A stretch of 64,000 bases of DNA from Burkholderia sp. GAS332 (lineage in GTDB: Bacteria > Pseudomonadota > Gammaproteobacteria > Burkholderiales > Burkholderiaceae), in assembly GCA_900142905.1 (NCBI GenBank), contig FSRV01000002.1:4402001-4466000 (forward strand). The letters run 5' to 3'. Every line of letters starts with the position of its first letter. The stretch's first letter is position 1. Shown piece by piece: positions 18,376 to 27,231 of the stretch. Made by a program: the position numbers and the translations under genes. The notes below the pieces were generated by a model. The model had not been told where the DNA came from and searched no databases. It saw only the letters and a program-made list of their open reading frames with translations.

Positions 18376-20214
18376 TCACGCGTTTGCTTCCAAAGATTCA
18401 AAAGCGGCTTCAATCATTCCTTCTGCCGTAAACGACGCGTGTCGCGACTGTGCGACCCCGTATTCCACCTTCACCTTGATCTCGCGCTCCGCGAGTCTGA
18501 CGGGTGCACTCAGCGCCGCCAGGATCGAGTCGATAACGGTAAGGTCCACTTCCGGTCGACTCTCCGCATCTGGCGTGGCGGACGACGCGTTGCTGAGCAG
18601 CACCACGAAGTCGCTTTCAAGATGTCTTGCGGCTGCATCACGCTCCTTGTTGAAGACTGCGAGGCGTTTTCCGAGCTCGACCATGATCCTGTTGAGATCT
18701 TCGGCTTGGTTGTCGGATGCTTCAATCGGAGGCGTAATGCGAATATAGGCCACTGCAAAGCTATGCGGCCAGACTTGAACGTGTGAGAGAAGGAACTGGA
18801 GGCGATCGACAAAAAGGCTATGGCTGAGAAGTCCGGTCGTTGCATCGTAAAAGAGCCGCCGTCTTGCGTCTTCTTGAGCCACCTGTCTCGCAGTCACATC
18901 AATAATGAAGCCTTCGACGCCCAGTAGTTCACCGGAAGCGGCGTAGACGCCGCGTCCCGTTTCTGAAACCCATTTCAGATCGCCGCTTTTGTCGATAATT
19001 CGGTAGGTAAGTTCATAGCCTTCCCTTCGAGCGAGCTGCATCTGGACCTTCATCCAGACGTATTCCCTGTCTTCCGGATGAATGATCGTTCCAAGTGTTG
19101 TATTACCGCCCACGGTCATTTCCGCTGGCGTGTAGCCAGTCAGATCGACGCTACCTTCGCTGACGAAGTCCAGCGACCACTGACGGTCAATGTGTCCGCG
19201 ATAGATCATCCCTGGCATGTTGTCGACCAACGTCCGCAAGCTGCGCCTTTGCGCCTGCAAGCTGTCCTGTTGAAATCTGCGTGATGTGATGTCGCACATG
19301 ATACCGACCACCCTGACATGGTCTTCATTTTGCACATTGGCAGACTGGGACGCCCACGCTGAGGACATGCGGACCTCAAACCACCGAGGCGGCTCTGCGT
19401 CAACGCTGAGCCGCGCTTCCGCGACCGCTACCGAAGAGGATGAAACGGCTGGGCGAAGTGCTTGTCGGATGGCGCGATGCACGCCGGCTCTGTCATCGGG
19501 ATGGAACAGCTGAAGCAGTGGGCGCCCGAGCGAGGTCTGAAGCACCACGCTTCCCGGCCGGTCCCAATTCGGACTGAGAAAACTGACACAAAGGTCCGCA
19601 TCAGCTGCAAAAAGGATGTCGCCGCTATGTCGAGCGATGGCGAGCAGCGCGGTCTCGCTGTTTTGCGTTGGAGCAGGCGGGGGGGAGGCGTCTTCGATAT
19701 TTTTGGCAAAGTGCACCATCCGGACATCGGCACCATGAACGGGTAAGACTGTCATTGGGGTCCGCCAGATGCTTCCGTCTGCACGGACCAGCGACACGAC
19801 ATCGATGACCTCTCGCTGCTTTGCGAGCAGTTGCTTGAAATGCGCGTGATCCGCTGGATGAACGATTTTTTCGATAGACAGACCGATGACGTTGTCGCCG
19901 TTCACGCTTGCCCGGATCTCATTGAAAAATGCTAGATTTGCATGAGAAATCAGGGTGCCAGTCAACAGGAGTGCGGGACGAAAAGTGTGCTCAACGTCGT
20001 CGGCAAGTACGGTCTCGTCAAAAGGCACCTCGAGCTGCGAGCGTCGGAGTGACCCTGCGGCCCTCAACGCTAGCAGGCCGGCGACGAGACTGCTGACGAA
20101 GACAATGGCTGCGGCAACAATCGGCATGCCGACAGGCGCGATGCTGCGCCCGATCGCGAGGGCGCTGATCGCACATAAGATCACGGCAGATATTGGAACG
20201 AGCGAGACGAGCAT
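18376..20214 (-). CDS. Membrane PAS-domain protein with degenerate GGDEF domain
   Basis: 612 residues. Two N-terminal membrane helices (about 3-52) are followed by several PAS/PAC segments, including NMPGMIYRGHIDRQWSLDFV with DVTARQVAQEDARRR. A C-terminal GGDEF-like domain then starts with DATTGLLSHSLFVDRL. The catalytic GG(D/E)EF position reads LESDFVVL, so diguanylate cyclase activity is unlikely. It may be a sensory or adaptor protein. It is convergent with dmmC and divergent from the NarX-type kinase gene (76 bp between starts), suggesting a shared signalling role for the amine genes. Confidence 0.78.
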   Translation of the reverse strand: MLVSLVPISAVILCAISALAIGRSIAPVGMPIVAAAIVFVSSLVAGLLALRAAGSLRRSQLEVPFDETVLADDVEHTFRPALLLTGTLISHANLAFFNEIRASVNGDNVIGLSIEKIVHPADHAHFKQLLAKQREVIDVVSLVRADGSIWRTPMTVLPVHGADVRMVHFAKNIEDASPPPAPTQNSETALLAIARHSGDILFAADADLCVSFLSPNWDRPGSVVLQTSLGRPLLQLFHPDDRAGVHRAIRQALRPAVSSSSVAVAEARLSVDAEPPRWFEVRMSSAWASQSANVQNEDHVRVVGIMCDITSRRFQQDSLQAQRRSLRTLVDNMPGMIYRGHIDRQWSLDFVSEGSVDLTGYTPAEMTVGGNTTLGTIIHPEDREYVWMKVQMQLARREGYELTYRIIDKSGDLKWVSETGRGVYAASGELLGVEGFIIDVTARQVAQEDARRRLFYDATTGLLSHSLFVDRLQFLLSHVQVWPHSFAVAYIRITPPIEASDNQAEDLNRIMVELGKRLAVFNKERDAAARHLESDFVVLLSNASSATPDAESRPEVDLTVIDSILAALSAPVRLAEREIKVKVEYGVAQSRHASFTAEGMIEAAFESLEANA

Positions 20215-20290
20215 AATTGGCTACCAGCTTGACTAACTGCCGCACGCAACGCGGTGCGATCACCCAAAGTTTCACATCTCCGGATTATTG

Positions 20291-21868
20291 ATGGAAACAA
20301 AATCGACTTCACGTGGATTCGTGCAAGTAGTGACAGGATTTCCGCTCTTTGCAAGGCTGGTTGCCGGGACCGTTATCGCTGGGGGATTATGTGGGATTCT
20401 CCTGATCATCGCGGCGCTAGACGGGCGTATGAACGCTACGGATGCGGGTGACGCCGGGCGCCATCCCACGCAGTGGATGTTCGACACCTTGCAGATTGCG
20501 CTTGCTTTGATGCTGGCGTTTCTCATGGCTTACATGCTCTTCGCGGGGTTTCGGGCACTTGTCGTGGCGCCATCAAAGGTGTTTGATCATATACGCGCAG
20601 GTGGAGTGAACCTGGGTGACATGGCGCCGCCCCGCGCACATGAAATCGATCGGCTCGCGGCTGTAACGATGAGACTGATGGGGCAGCGCACGGCAATGCA
20701 GAATGCGAAAGACGCTGCGGAGACAGAGTTCGCCCGACAATCGCATAGGGCGATCGATGCGCTGGATATGCTCACGCGTGCGAGTGATACGCTTAGACAA
20801 ATCGCAGAGGGCGACGAATTTTTGCTTGCTGTGCTTGAAGATCTTGCGGATACGATAGATGCGCGCGCCGTTGGATTCTGGATTGAAGAATCCGCTGCGG
20901 CAATGTTGGGTGTGGAGGGCATTTTACATACGGCGGAAATGCCAAAGGTGATGACATTGCTCAAAATGTCAGAGCTCATGGACGGAAAGAACAGTGGTGA
21001 AATCCATGTCCATGAAGTCGCAGAATGCACAACGTTCTCATTGGCGATTGCTGACTCGATGGGTCGATATGGCGTACTGGTTCTTGAGTTTCCAGCGACA
21101 GTCGTCGTTGAGGCCCTTGACCGGAGGCTCGTTCAGTCGGTGGCCGGTATTGTTACGCTGGCGGTCGGTGGGGCGCTTCGAAATCAACGAAAGCGGCGCA
21201 TGGCGCTGATGGAGGAGCGGGCTGCGATCGCACGTGATTTGCACGACTCGCTTGCGCAGAGCCTGACGTTCTTGAAGCTACAGCTTTCGCAGATCCAGTC
21301 AGCGCGCAAGCTCGCTCGGGAAGAGAATCACGAGCTTGACGACGCGCTCTCGGAATTGCGGCTTGGTGTCGACAGCGCTTATCGTGAGGTGCGCCAACTC
21401 CTTAATGCTTTCCGCGGCACGATCTCCTCGGGCGGCTTGCACCAGGCATTCAAGCGGGTTATTGACGATCTTTCCTCGTCCACACGTACCAGCATCGAAT
21501 TCGACTGTCGGCTAAGCAACGAAGTCCTGTCGCCGGACGAGGAATTGCACGTGTTGCAGATACTGCGTGAGGCATTAACCAACGTGATCCGCCATGCGTC
21601 GGCGGACCATGCGAGAGTGTCGATCTCAGATGCGGGCGGGCAATTCAGTCTTTCTGTTAGCGACGATGGGCGTGGAATACCGGCTCACCCTGCAAACCAT
21701 ACTGGATTATCGGCGGCGGATGGCCACTATGGTATCGCTATTATGCGTGAGCGCGCTGAAAGGCTCGGCGGGAAGTTTGAGATACGGCAATCGGACGTGT
21801 TCACAGGTGGGCGCAAGGGTACGGCCGTCGTCATCAGTTTCGAGCCGCGGGACGCTCTGCGCAACTGA
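20291..21868 (+). CDS. NarX-type sensor histidine kinase
   Basis: 525 residues from the ATG at 20291 (a TTG lies one codon upstream). Two membrane helices (about 15-40 and 60-80) are followed by a HAMP-like linker and a GAF-like region. A HisKA_3 dimerisation box has RAAIARDLHDSLAQSLTFLK with the phospho-His. The ATPase domain shows EALTNVIRHASADHA and SVSDDGRGIPAH. HisKA_3 kinases pair with NarL-type regulators; the only one here is at 12666. No strong ribosome site is visible. Confidence 0.88.
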   Translation: METKSTSRGFVQVVTGFPLFARLVAGTVIAGGLCGILLIIAALDGRMNATDAGDAGRHPTQWMFDTLQIALALMLAFLMAYMLFAGFRALVVAPSKVFDHIRAGGVNLGDMAPPRAHEIDRLAAVTMRLMGQRTAMQNAKDAAETEFARQSHRAIDALDMLTRASDTLRQIAEGDEFLLAVLEDLADTIDARAVGFWIEESAAAMLGVEGILHTAEMPKVMTLLKMSELMDGKNSGEIHVHEVAECTTFSLAIADSMGRYGVLVLEFPATVVVEALDRRLVQSVAGIVTLAVGGALRNQRKRRMALMEERAAIARDLHDSLAQSLTFLKLQLSQIQSARKLAREENHELDDALSELRLGVDSAYREVRQLLNAFRGTISSGGLHQAFKRVIDDLSSSTRTSIEFDCRLSNEVLSPDEELHVLQILREALTNVIRHASADHARVSISDAGGQFSLSVSDDGRGIPAHPANHTGLSAADGHYGIAIMRERAERLGGKFEIRQSDVFTGGRKGTAVVISFEPRDALRN

Positions 21869-21881
21869 GGCAATGTGGTCT

Positions 21882-21908
21882 GGCAAGGTAAGTGGAGCGC
21901 GCCTTGCC
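21882..21908. terminator. Hairpin between the kinase gene and folD
   Basis: GGCAAGG (21882-21888) pairs perfectly with CCTTGCC (21902-21908) in the gap between convergent genes. No T-tract follows. Confidence 0.4.
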
Positions 21909-21942
21909 CATGGGGATGATTGCCGCGTGGAGCGCTAGCAAA

Positions 21943-22848
21943 CTATGCAATCGCAGCGGGCATTTCCCAGAACGGATTTTCGGGTTGGAATGGCCGGTGT
22001 GCATGCATCTGCTGCGCGGAGCGGATCGTGTTAGCGATAAGCATGGTAACGGTCATCGGTCCCACTCCGCCCGGGACAGGTGTGATCCAGGCGGCCTTGG
22101 CACGCACCGCGTCGTAAGCGACATCGCCAACGAGACTACCATCGGCGAGCTTGTTGATTCCCACGTCAATCACGACCGCGCCGGGTTTGACCATTTCTGG
22201 CCGAATCAGATTCGGCTTTCCCGCGGCTACCACAAGAATGTCGGCGACCAATGTATGGCTGCCCAGATCAACCGTCTTCGCGTGGCAAACCGTCACGGTC
22301 GCTTCCCGTTGTAATAGCATCAGCGCCATCGGTTTGCCGACAATATTGCTGGCACCCACGACGACCGCGTGTTTTCCTTCAACCGAAATGCCGGCTGAGT
22401 CCAGTAGCATCTGGACCCCATAGGGAGTACACGGAGGGAAGATCGACTGTCCAACCGTGAGCGCTCCGACGTTGTACAGATGGAAGCCGTCTACGTCCTT
22501 GTGGATGGCGATTGCTTCCAGAACCGAGCGGACATCAATATACCGGGGCAAGGGCAACTGCACGAGGATGCCGTGTACTTGCGGATTAGCGTTCAGCGAG
22601 CCGATCAGACAAAGGATCTCGTTTTGAGTTGTCGTTTCCGGGAGTTCGTGTTTGAAGCTAGCAATACCGCACTCGTCACATGCCCGGATCTTGTTTCGCA
22701 CATAGACTTGAGACGCAGGGTCTTCACCGACGAGAACGACTGCAAGGCCGGGCGTAGTGCCTTTCTCACTGAGTTGCTTCGTGTCTGACTTGAAGCCAAA
22801 GCGAAGGCGTGCCGCTAAGGCGCGTCCGTCGATTATCTGTGCGGTCAT
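21943..22848 (-). CDS. folD: Bifunctional methylene-THF dehydrogenase / methenyl-THF cyclohydrolase
   Basis: 301 residues, full length. Signature residues are visible: YVRNKIRACDECGI (catalytic Lys), GILVQLPLPRYID, HKDVDGFH, GASNIVGKPMALML and TPVPGGVGPMTVTMLIANT. It converts 5,10-methylene-THF to 10-formyl-THF. With PurU in the same island the pair would oxidise methylene-THF to formate. Burkholderiaceae normally carry a housekeeping folD elsewhere, so this may be a second copy dedicated to methylated amines (inference). Confidence 0.93.
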   Translation of the reverse strand: MTAQIIDGRALAARLRFGFKSDTKQLSEKGTTPGLAVVLVGEDPASQVYVRNKIRACDECGIASFKHELPETTTQNEILCLIGSLNANPQVHGILVQLPLPRYIDVRSVLEAIAIHKDVDGFHLYNVGALTVGQSIFPPCTPYGVQMLLDSAGISVEGKHAVVVGASNIVGKPMALMLLQREATVTVCHAKTVDLGSHTLVADILVVAAGKPNLIRPEMVKPGAVVIDVGINKLADGSLVGDVAYDAVRAKAAWITPVPGGVGPMTVTMLIANTIRSAQQMHAHRPFQPENPFWEMPAAIA

Positions 22849-23009
22849 AAGCCTAGTAGGTGAGTTGCTTTATTGAAAATGACTAATGGCGAGGTGTCGT
22901 AGTGCGGGGTGAGGGACGAGCCTCACCTTTTGCGGTGACATAGCTTCCAGTGTCTCCGATCGCAATCACGACGGCTATCCGCCCGTAGTGGTACTCCTCC
23001 GATTGAGTG

Positions 23010-23254
23010 GAACTGGTCTAGCCACGACCGTCCCACAGGTGTTGCGAAATGGTTCCAGCGCTTGACGAACTCGGGTGTATAGCGTCGCACCCAACGCAGG
23101 ATCGTCGTGTGAACAAGCGACAACCCTCGCGCAGCCATCATTCGATAAGATCACGCGGGCTAAGTCTGTAGCGCAGACACCAGTGCGCACAAAGAATAAC
23201 CACTTCGCGGTCAAAGTGGTGGCCCGCGAACAGCCTGTGCAGACTGTTCAGAAT
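23010..23254 (-). pseudogene. IS6-family transposase remnant, frameshifted
   Basis: The frame ending at 23138 encodes a segment with FDREVVILCAHWCLRYRLSP and then RDLIE. A second frame starting at 23141 continues with MMAARGLSLVHTTILRWVRR and YTPEFVKR. Joined, they match the N-terminal HTH region of IS6 transposases. GAATGATGG where GAAATGATGG is expected indicates a one-base loss at about 23140. The similarity ends at GRSWLDQ (about 23012), so the DDE domain is missing. No terminal inverted repeats were found. Confidence 0.7.
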
Positions 23255-23917
23255 ATAAGCCTGCGCCGAGGCGGCGGCCCTCGTTGCCGCGACCGCATTC
23301 GACAAATGACACTGTAATGCCACACAGGGCTGTAGATCCCTTGCAGGACGGGCAAAAAGACCGGGCTTCAAACCAAGTTGAGGGTGTTAGACGATCTTAA
23401 TTTTCAACAATGCGAGTCTGCACGTCTTGATAGTTCTGAATCAAAGCAAGAACGCTATATGCTGAACGCCGAAAGTCCCAAGCCAACAGCGCAGCCATTC
23501 AACTTGACATAATTAAAGTGATCAGTTTTTTTTATCTATCTAGTTAAAATAATCCTCTGTCTGCTGAATCCCGCTCATCCTTATTGGTGTTTTCACGCTG
23601 CGGTGCCGACCTATGCGCCAGATCGTGGCTCGCATTGACTCCCGGAAAAGCTCACCATACGGAGGTGCGTTGATGTCGAATACGCAACCAACCATCTGTC
23701 CCAGCTACGTACACCACAAGACACGAAACCACCTACAACACGTGGCCGCCTGAAAAAATTAATGAGTAGGTACGTCGTGAGGCGATCAATAGCGGATACC
23801 ACGTGAGGTGGAATCGTTGTCTCATTGACGATCGTCCTGCTTTCAACTTCTGGTAAATTAATTGCTGCGCGGCGCAGTACAAATCAAAGGCCGTCAATAA
23901 TATTGTCGAGGTGCTTG
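23255..23917. other. Non-coding, AT-richer stretch beside the IS remnant
   Basis: No open frame here looks like a real gene. The stretch 23500-23560 is notably AT-rich (runs of T and A), unlike the flanks, consistent with foreign or decayed DNA. Confidence 0.4.
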
Positions 23918-24187
23918 ATGGAAGTTCTAGATCGCGCGCCCGCCGTCTCGCCGGACGGACGCGTTGTTCTTTTCATGCTGCCGTTCCACGGGCGCGACGT
24001 CGAAGCCGCGGTTGCACGTGACGCACTCGAAGAACACTTCTGGCTGCCGCCTGACGCCGACGCGACACGTACACTCAAGACATTCGAAAGCGGTCGCAAT
24101 CGCATCGTCGCTGTCGCACAAAGAAAGTTACTTGCGCGGCCCGACGAACCGCTGCGACTGACCGTGAACGACTTCGTGATCCGGTAA
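23918..24187 (+). CDS. DUF1488-like small protein
   Basis: 89 residues from the ATG at 23918, with GAGG 6 bases upstream (the frame is open from 23825). The pattern SPDGRVVLFMLPFHGRDVEA, ALEEHFWLP and FESGRNRIVAVAQRKLL resembles DUF1488 proteins, which are common short proteins of unknown function in Burkholderia. There is no signal peptide or membrane helix. It stands alone among decayed DNA. Confidence 0.6.
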   Translation: MEVLDRAPAVSPDGRVVLFMLPFHGRDVEAAVARDALEEHFWLPPDADATRTLKTFESGRNRIVAVAQRKLLARPDEPLRLTVNDFVIR

Positions 24188-24685
24188 CCGCCCGTTGGCG
24201 GACGGCACTGTCGCGACGCGTCTCTGGTAAACAAAAAGCACGACCGTTCAGATGTTGCTAATTTCTTTTATGCAAAATCCGCGAACGGCGGGGAACCCCC
24301 CAGTTCTCTGTGCCATGCGGTCACCAAATGGTACAGGCTTCGGCGCTGCGCTATGCCTGCAGCCGCAGCGGCGCTGAGGGTTTTAACTGCCGTCATAGCA
24401 TCTTCGGTGTAGGGAAGGCGTGGAGGCGCAGCCGAGATAACATCGATTATCGCCGCGACGGTCGGATTCGCTTTCAAAACATGTCACACCGAGAGCGCGA
24501 GAACAGTTGGCGATCAGCTTGTGTAGCGGGCGGGGATTGTTGCACGAGTATCTGGCGGCGGAGGCAGGTCTTGATCGATAGCTCTTGGCACCTGCGAATG
24601 TGGTACCCGCAGCATCTCGCTCGATAATATCAAGAAGCTTGCTATCGCGTTGGCTCTCGGAGTCGCTGATTTCTTTGAGTCGCCA
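24188..24685. other. No supported gene
   Basis: Only short frames with weak starts occur, for example a 69-codon TTG frame on the minus strand at 24268-24477 without a ribosome site. Nothing recognisable was seen. Confidence 0.4.
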
Positions 24686-25429
24686 TCACGGCTTCAAGGT
24701 GAGTCGCCTCCCGTCTTTTTCCTTGATTGACCAGCGTTTTCCCCGACTCAGGCGATTTACGTATTGCTGAAGATCTTTCCCCCAAGCGTAACCGCTGCTT
24801 TGGCCTAAATCGCGTACTAGCTTCACGACTTTTACGCGGACGCAATTTTCCAGCAAGGGGCTGAGAACATCAATGCGCAGGTTCCGCAACATGTCCGCCA
24901 GATGTACCGCTTCGTCCAGTGATTGCCCTTTTCTGCCTCTCTTCCCTATATCGCTCGCAAGTTCTAGCAGGGCAAGTTCTGGGACAGAAACCAACACGTG
25001 CGCGCTTTTTGATGGCAACGGTCGCAGCCATTGAATCACCGAATATTGATCGTCAAACAACTGCGTTGTCTGAAACGTGTAGGGCATGTGCTGCTCAATC
25101 CAAGTGGGAAAGCGATAGGCTCTCGATCCCCACAGCGTGATCTTGGGTCTGAAGGCAACGTTGTGCCGGGCTCCCTGCCAGTCAAGTGCTGTTTTGCCAC
25201 CAACGTGCAGTCCGGGAATCCGCCTGCTCAGGTAGGCGATGATTCCTTCTACAGAAGCAACATCCCCAGCGACTAGATAAGCTCCTTTCGACAAGCGTTG
25301 GAGCCACCCCGCTTTAACCAGGTAGGTGGTTTGGGCCGGGCTTATCTCGAAGCTCCGCAGCATCGCTGGATCAAGTGGTTGTCCGCGCGGCGCGGCTTTT
25401 ATCAGGCCCTGGATTTTTCGATCACTCAA
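24686..25429 (-). CDS. AbiEi-type antitoxin, no toxin partner
   Basis: 247 residues. The N-terminal winged-helix part (about 20-60, with YLVKAGWLQRLSKGAYLV) and the LHVGGKTALDWQGARHNVAF segment that follows match type IV AbiEi antitoxins. The start is TTG at 25429 with GAGG a few bases upstream; the next in-frame ATG (codon 23) would cut the winged helix. The AbiEii nucleotidyltransferase toxin normally follows immediately, but the 500 bases downstream contain no such gene. It may be an orphan or a stand-alone regulator. Confidence 0.75.
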   Translation of the reverse strand: MSDRKIQGLIKAAPRGQPLDPAMLRSFEISPAQTTYLVKAGWLQRLSKGAYLVAGDVASVEGIIAYLSRRIPGLHVGGKTALDWQGARHNVAFRPKITLWGSRAYRFPTWIEQHMPYTFQTTQLFDDQYSVIQWLRPLPSKSAHVLVSVPELALLELASDIGKRGRKGQSLDEAVHLADMLRNLRIDVLSPLLENCVRVKVVKLVRDLGQSSGYAWGKDLQQYVNRLSRGKRWSIKEKDGRRLTLKP

Positions 25430-26440
25430 GGTTACCTCGGAGGCGTAGTTTAAACGATAGAAATTGGTTAAAAATTTTAGTTAAAGCAATTAAATTACGC
25501 AAGAACCGCCCTCGCCGTCAATAGTCTCCGGGGGGGCAACTATCTGGTGCGAACGAATTGTTCGACCGGGCTGGCACCGCACAGCTACGGCTCCGGGATG
25601 TCAGATTCCGGACTCGGCGAGAGTGCGGCCGGTCTGCGTTCAGCTTGTGGCGGTCGTGATGCGATTCGGCTGAGCATTGCAATTGGGTGCTACAGATCGA
25701 ATACGGAAAGAAAAACGTACTTGGCGTAAGCAGGGCGCGAAGCAGATTTCATCTGCCCGCTTGTCCAATGTCCGCTTGGGCGAAAGCGTTGGCACGAATG
25801 GTTTAGTCTCGGAATCGCCCGACATGCCTAGGCTCGACCGACTATCGCTTTTAAAACGAACGAAAGCACGCGTCTCACAAGGGGCCCGACCGTTATAAAG
25901 GCAATTTTTTAAATTCGGAGGCTCTACCAAAAACAGCCACTTAGCGAGGGCTATCTCGACCGAATATATTTTTTGCGGTCATCTGATGATCGTATAAATA
26001 AAAAGTGTCAGCGGGAAATAAAAAGTGTCACGGATTTGGCGATCATCCTACTATGGGGGACGTGTTCTGGCGGAGTTGCCGGGGTGCCGGCATGCGGTTG
26101 TTCGCAATGGGGGCGGGAGGTGCCGGCGAAGGCTTGACGTGCAGGGCCGGCGACTACGGGCGCATTGGGCACAATCCTGCTAACGGTCGTTACCGCAGCC
26201 TCGCTGCGAGGGGGGATTGTCGCCGGACGCTCCTGGGCACAACCGCCCGACCGCATCCGGCTTTCATGGCATTAGATGCCCAATTACCACGTCACCTGGG
26301 ATTGGATGCCCGGCAGTTTGCATGTGGCGTCATCAGGCAAAAACCGGCCATCTACAGTCAGACGTGATACGTAGACGATTGTCCGTTTATGGAGCACGAG
26401 CCGTCACTCATCGGGAGTCCGTAGAGCGTCCGGGGAGTTC
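25430..26440. other. Non-coding decayed region
   Basis: Several short frames overlap on both strands, but none shows a recognisable protein pattern. The AT-rich stretch 25900-26030 ends in a short tandem repeat (listed separately). It probably contains insertion-sequence scars. Confidence 0.4.
25996..26030. repeat. 20-bp-period direct repeat (AAATAAAAAGTGTCA twice)
   Basis: The 15-mer AAATAAAAAGTGTCA occurs at 25996-26010 and again at 26016-26030. Repeated terminal motifs of this kind are typical of IS21-family ends, but no istA or istB gene is recognisable, so the origin is open. Confidence 0.55.
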
Positions 26441-27085
26441 GAACTTAAGGGTTTCGTCGCGGACCGCGCGCGCGATCTCGAGCTTTACCAGAACGCCGCG
26501 TATGGCCGTCACTACATGGCGCTTGTAGATCGCGTGCAGCAAGCGGAGCGGCGTGTTTCTGGCAATGCCGGTGAGCTCACGGAAGCGGTGGCGCGTAACT
26601 ATTTCAAGGTGCTTGCGTACAAAGATGAGTATGAGGTCGCGCGTTTGCATACCGACGGCAGCTTCCATGCATACCTATCCAGTGCTTTTGACGGTGGCGG
26701 CAAAAAGGTGTTTTATATGGCGCCGCAGCTTCTCATGCGTCGCGACCCTCGCACCGGCAGTAGCAACAAGATTGCGCTTCGTGCGGCATGGCTTGATCCG
26801 CTGTTGCGCGTGATGAAGTATGGCAAGGTGTTGCGCGGAACGGCCTTCGATTCGTTTGGCCGTCAGAAAGACCGGCTCATCCAGCGTGCGTTGATCGGCG
26901 AATTCGAGGAAGACGTCGATCTGGCTCTTCAAAGGCTCACGCCACAAACGATCGAATCGGCGGTTGCCTTATTGCGTGTGCCGTCGTCGATCCGCGGCTT
27001 TGGCGTGGTCAAGGAACGCAATTACGAAAGCGCCCGCCCGGTGCGTGAACAATATCGCGCGACGTTGCTGGAAAGTGGTCGATAA
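26441..27085 (+). pseudogene. Indolepyruvate ferredoxin oxidoreductase, C-terminal remnant
   Basis: The frame from about 26441 (ELKGFVADRARDLELYQNAA) continues past the ATG at 26516 to the stop at 27085. It matches the C-terminal ~210 residues of the fused ~1,150-residue enzyme: ELTEAVARNYFKVLAYKDEYEVARL, PQLLMRRDPRTG, GKVLRGTAFDSFG and IRGFGVVKERNYESAR (each part of a longer match). The thiamine-diphosphate and iron-sulphur domains are absent upstream. The frame itself is uninterrupted, which suggests a fairly recent deletion. Confidence 0.82.
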
Positions 27086-27231
27086 CGGGGCCTGTGCGGC
27101 GAGACGATGAAGCGGATTGGCGATAGCGTGTTTTGCGTCGCCATGAGTGGGAACTCTGGACCTGGCGCCGCGTTCGACCCCGCCGGCATGGTGCCGCGCC
27201 CCGACATTGAGATGCGGCCTGCGCACCAGCC

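Noticed and set aside
24268..24477. 69-codon minus-strand frame
   Set aside because: TTG start, no ribosome site and no recognisable protein pattern.
25640..25930. 96-codon minus-strand frame in the decayed island
   Set aside because: No family pattern, low-complexity composition, and an overlapping frame on the other strand equally open.
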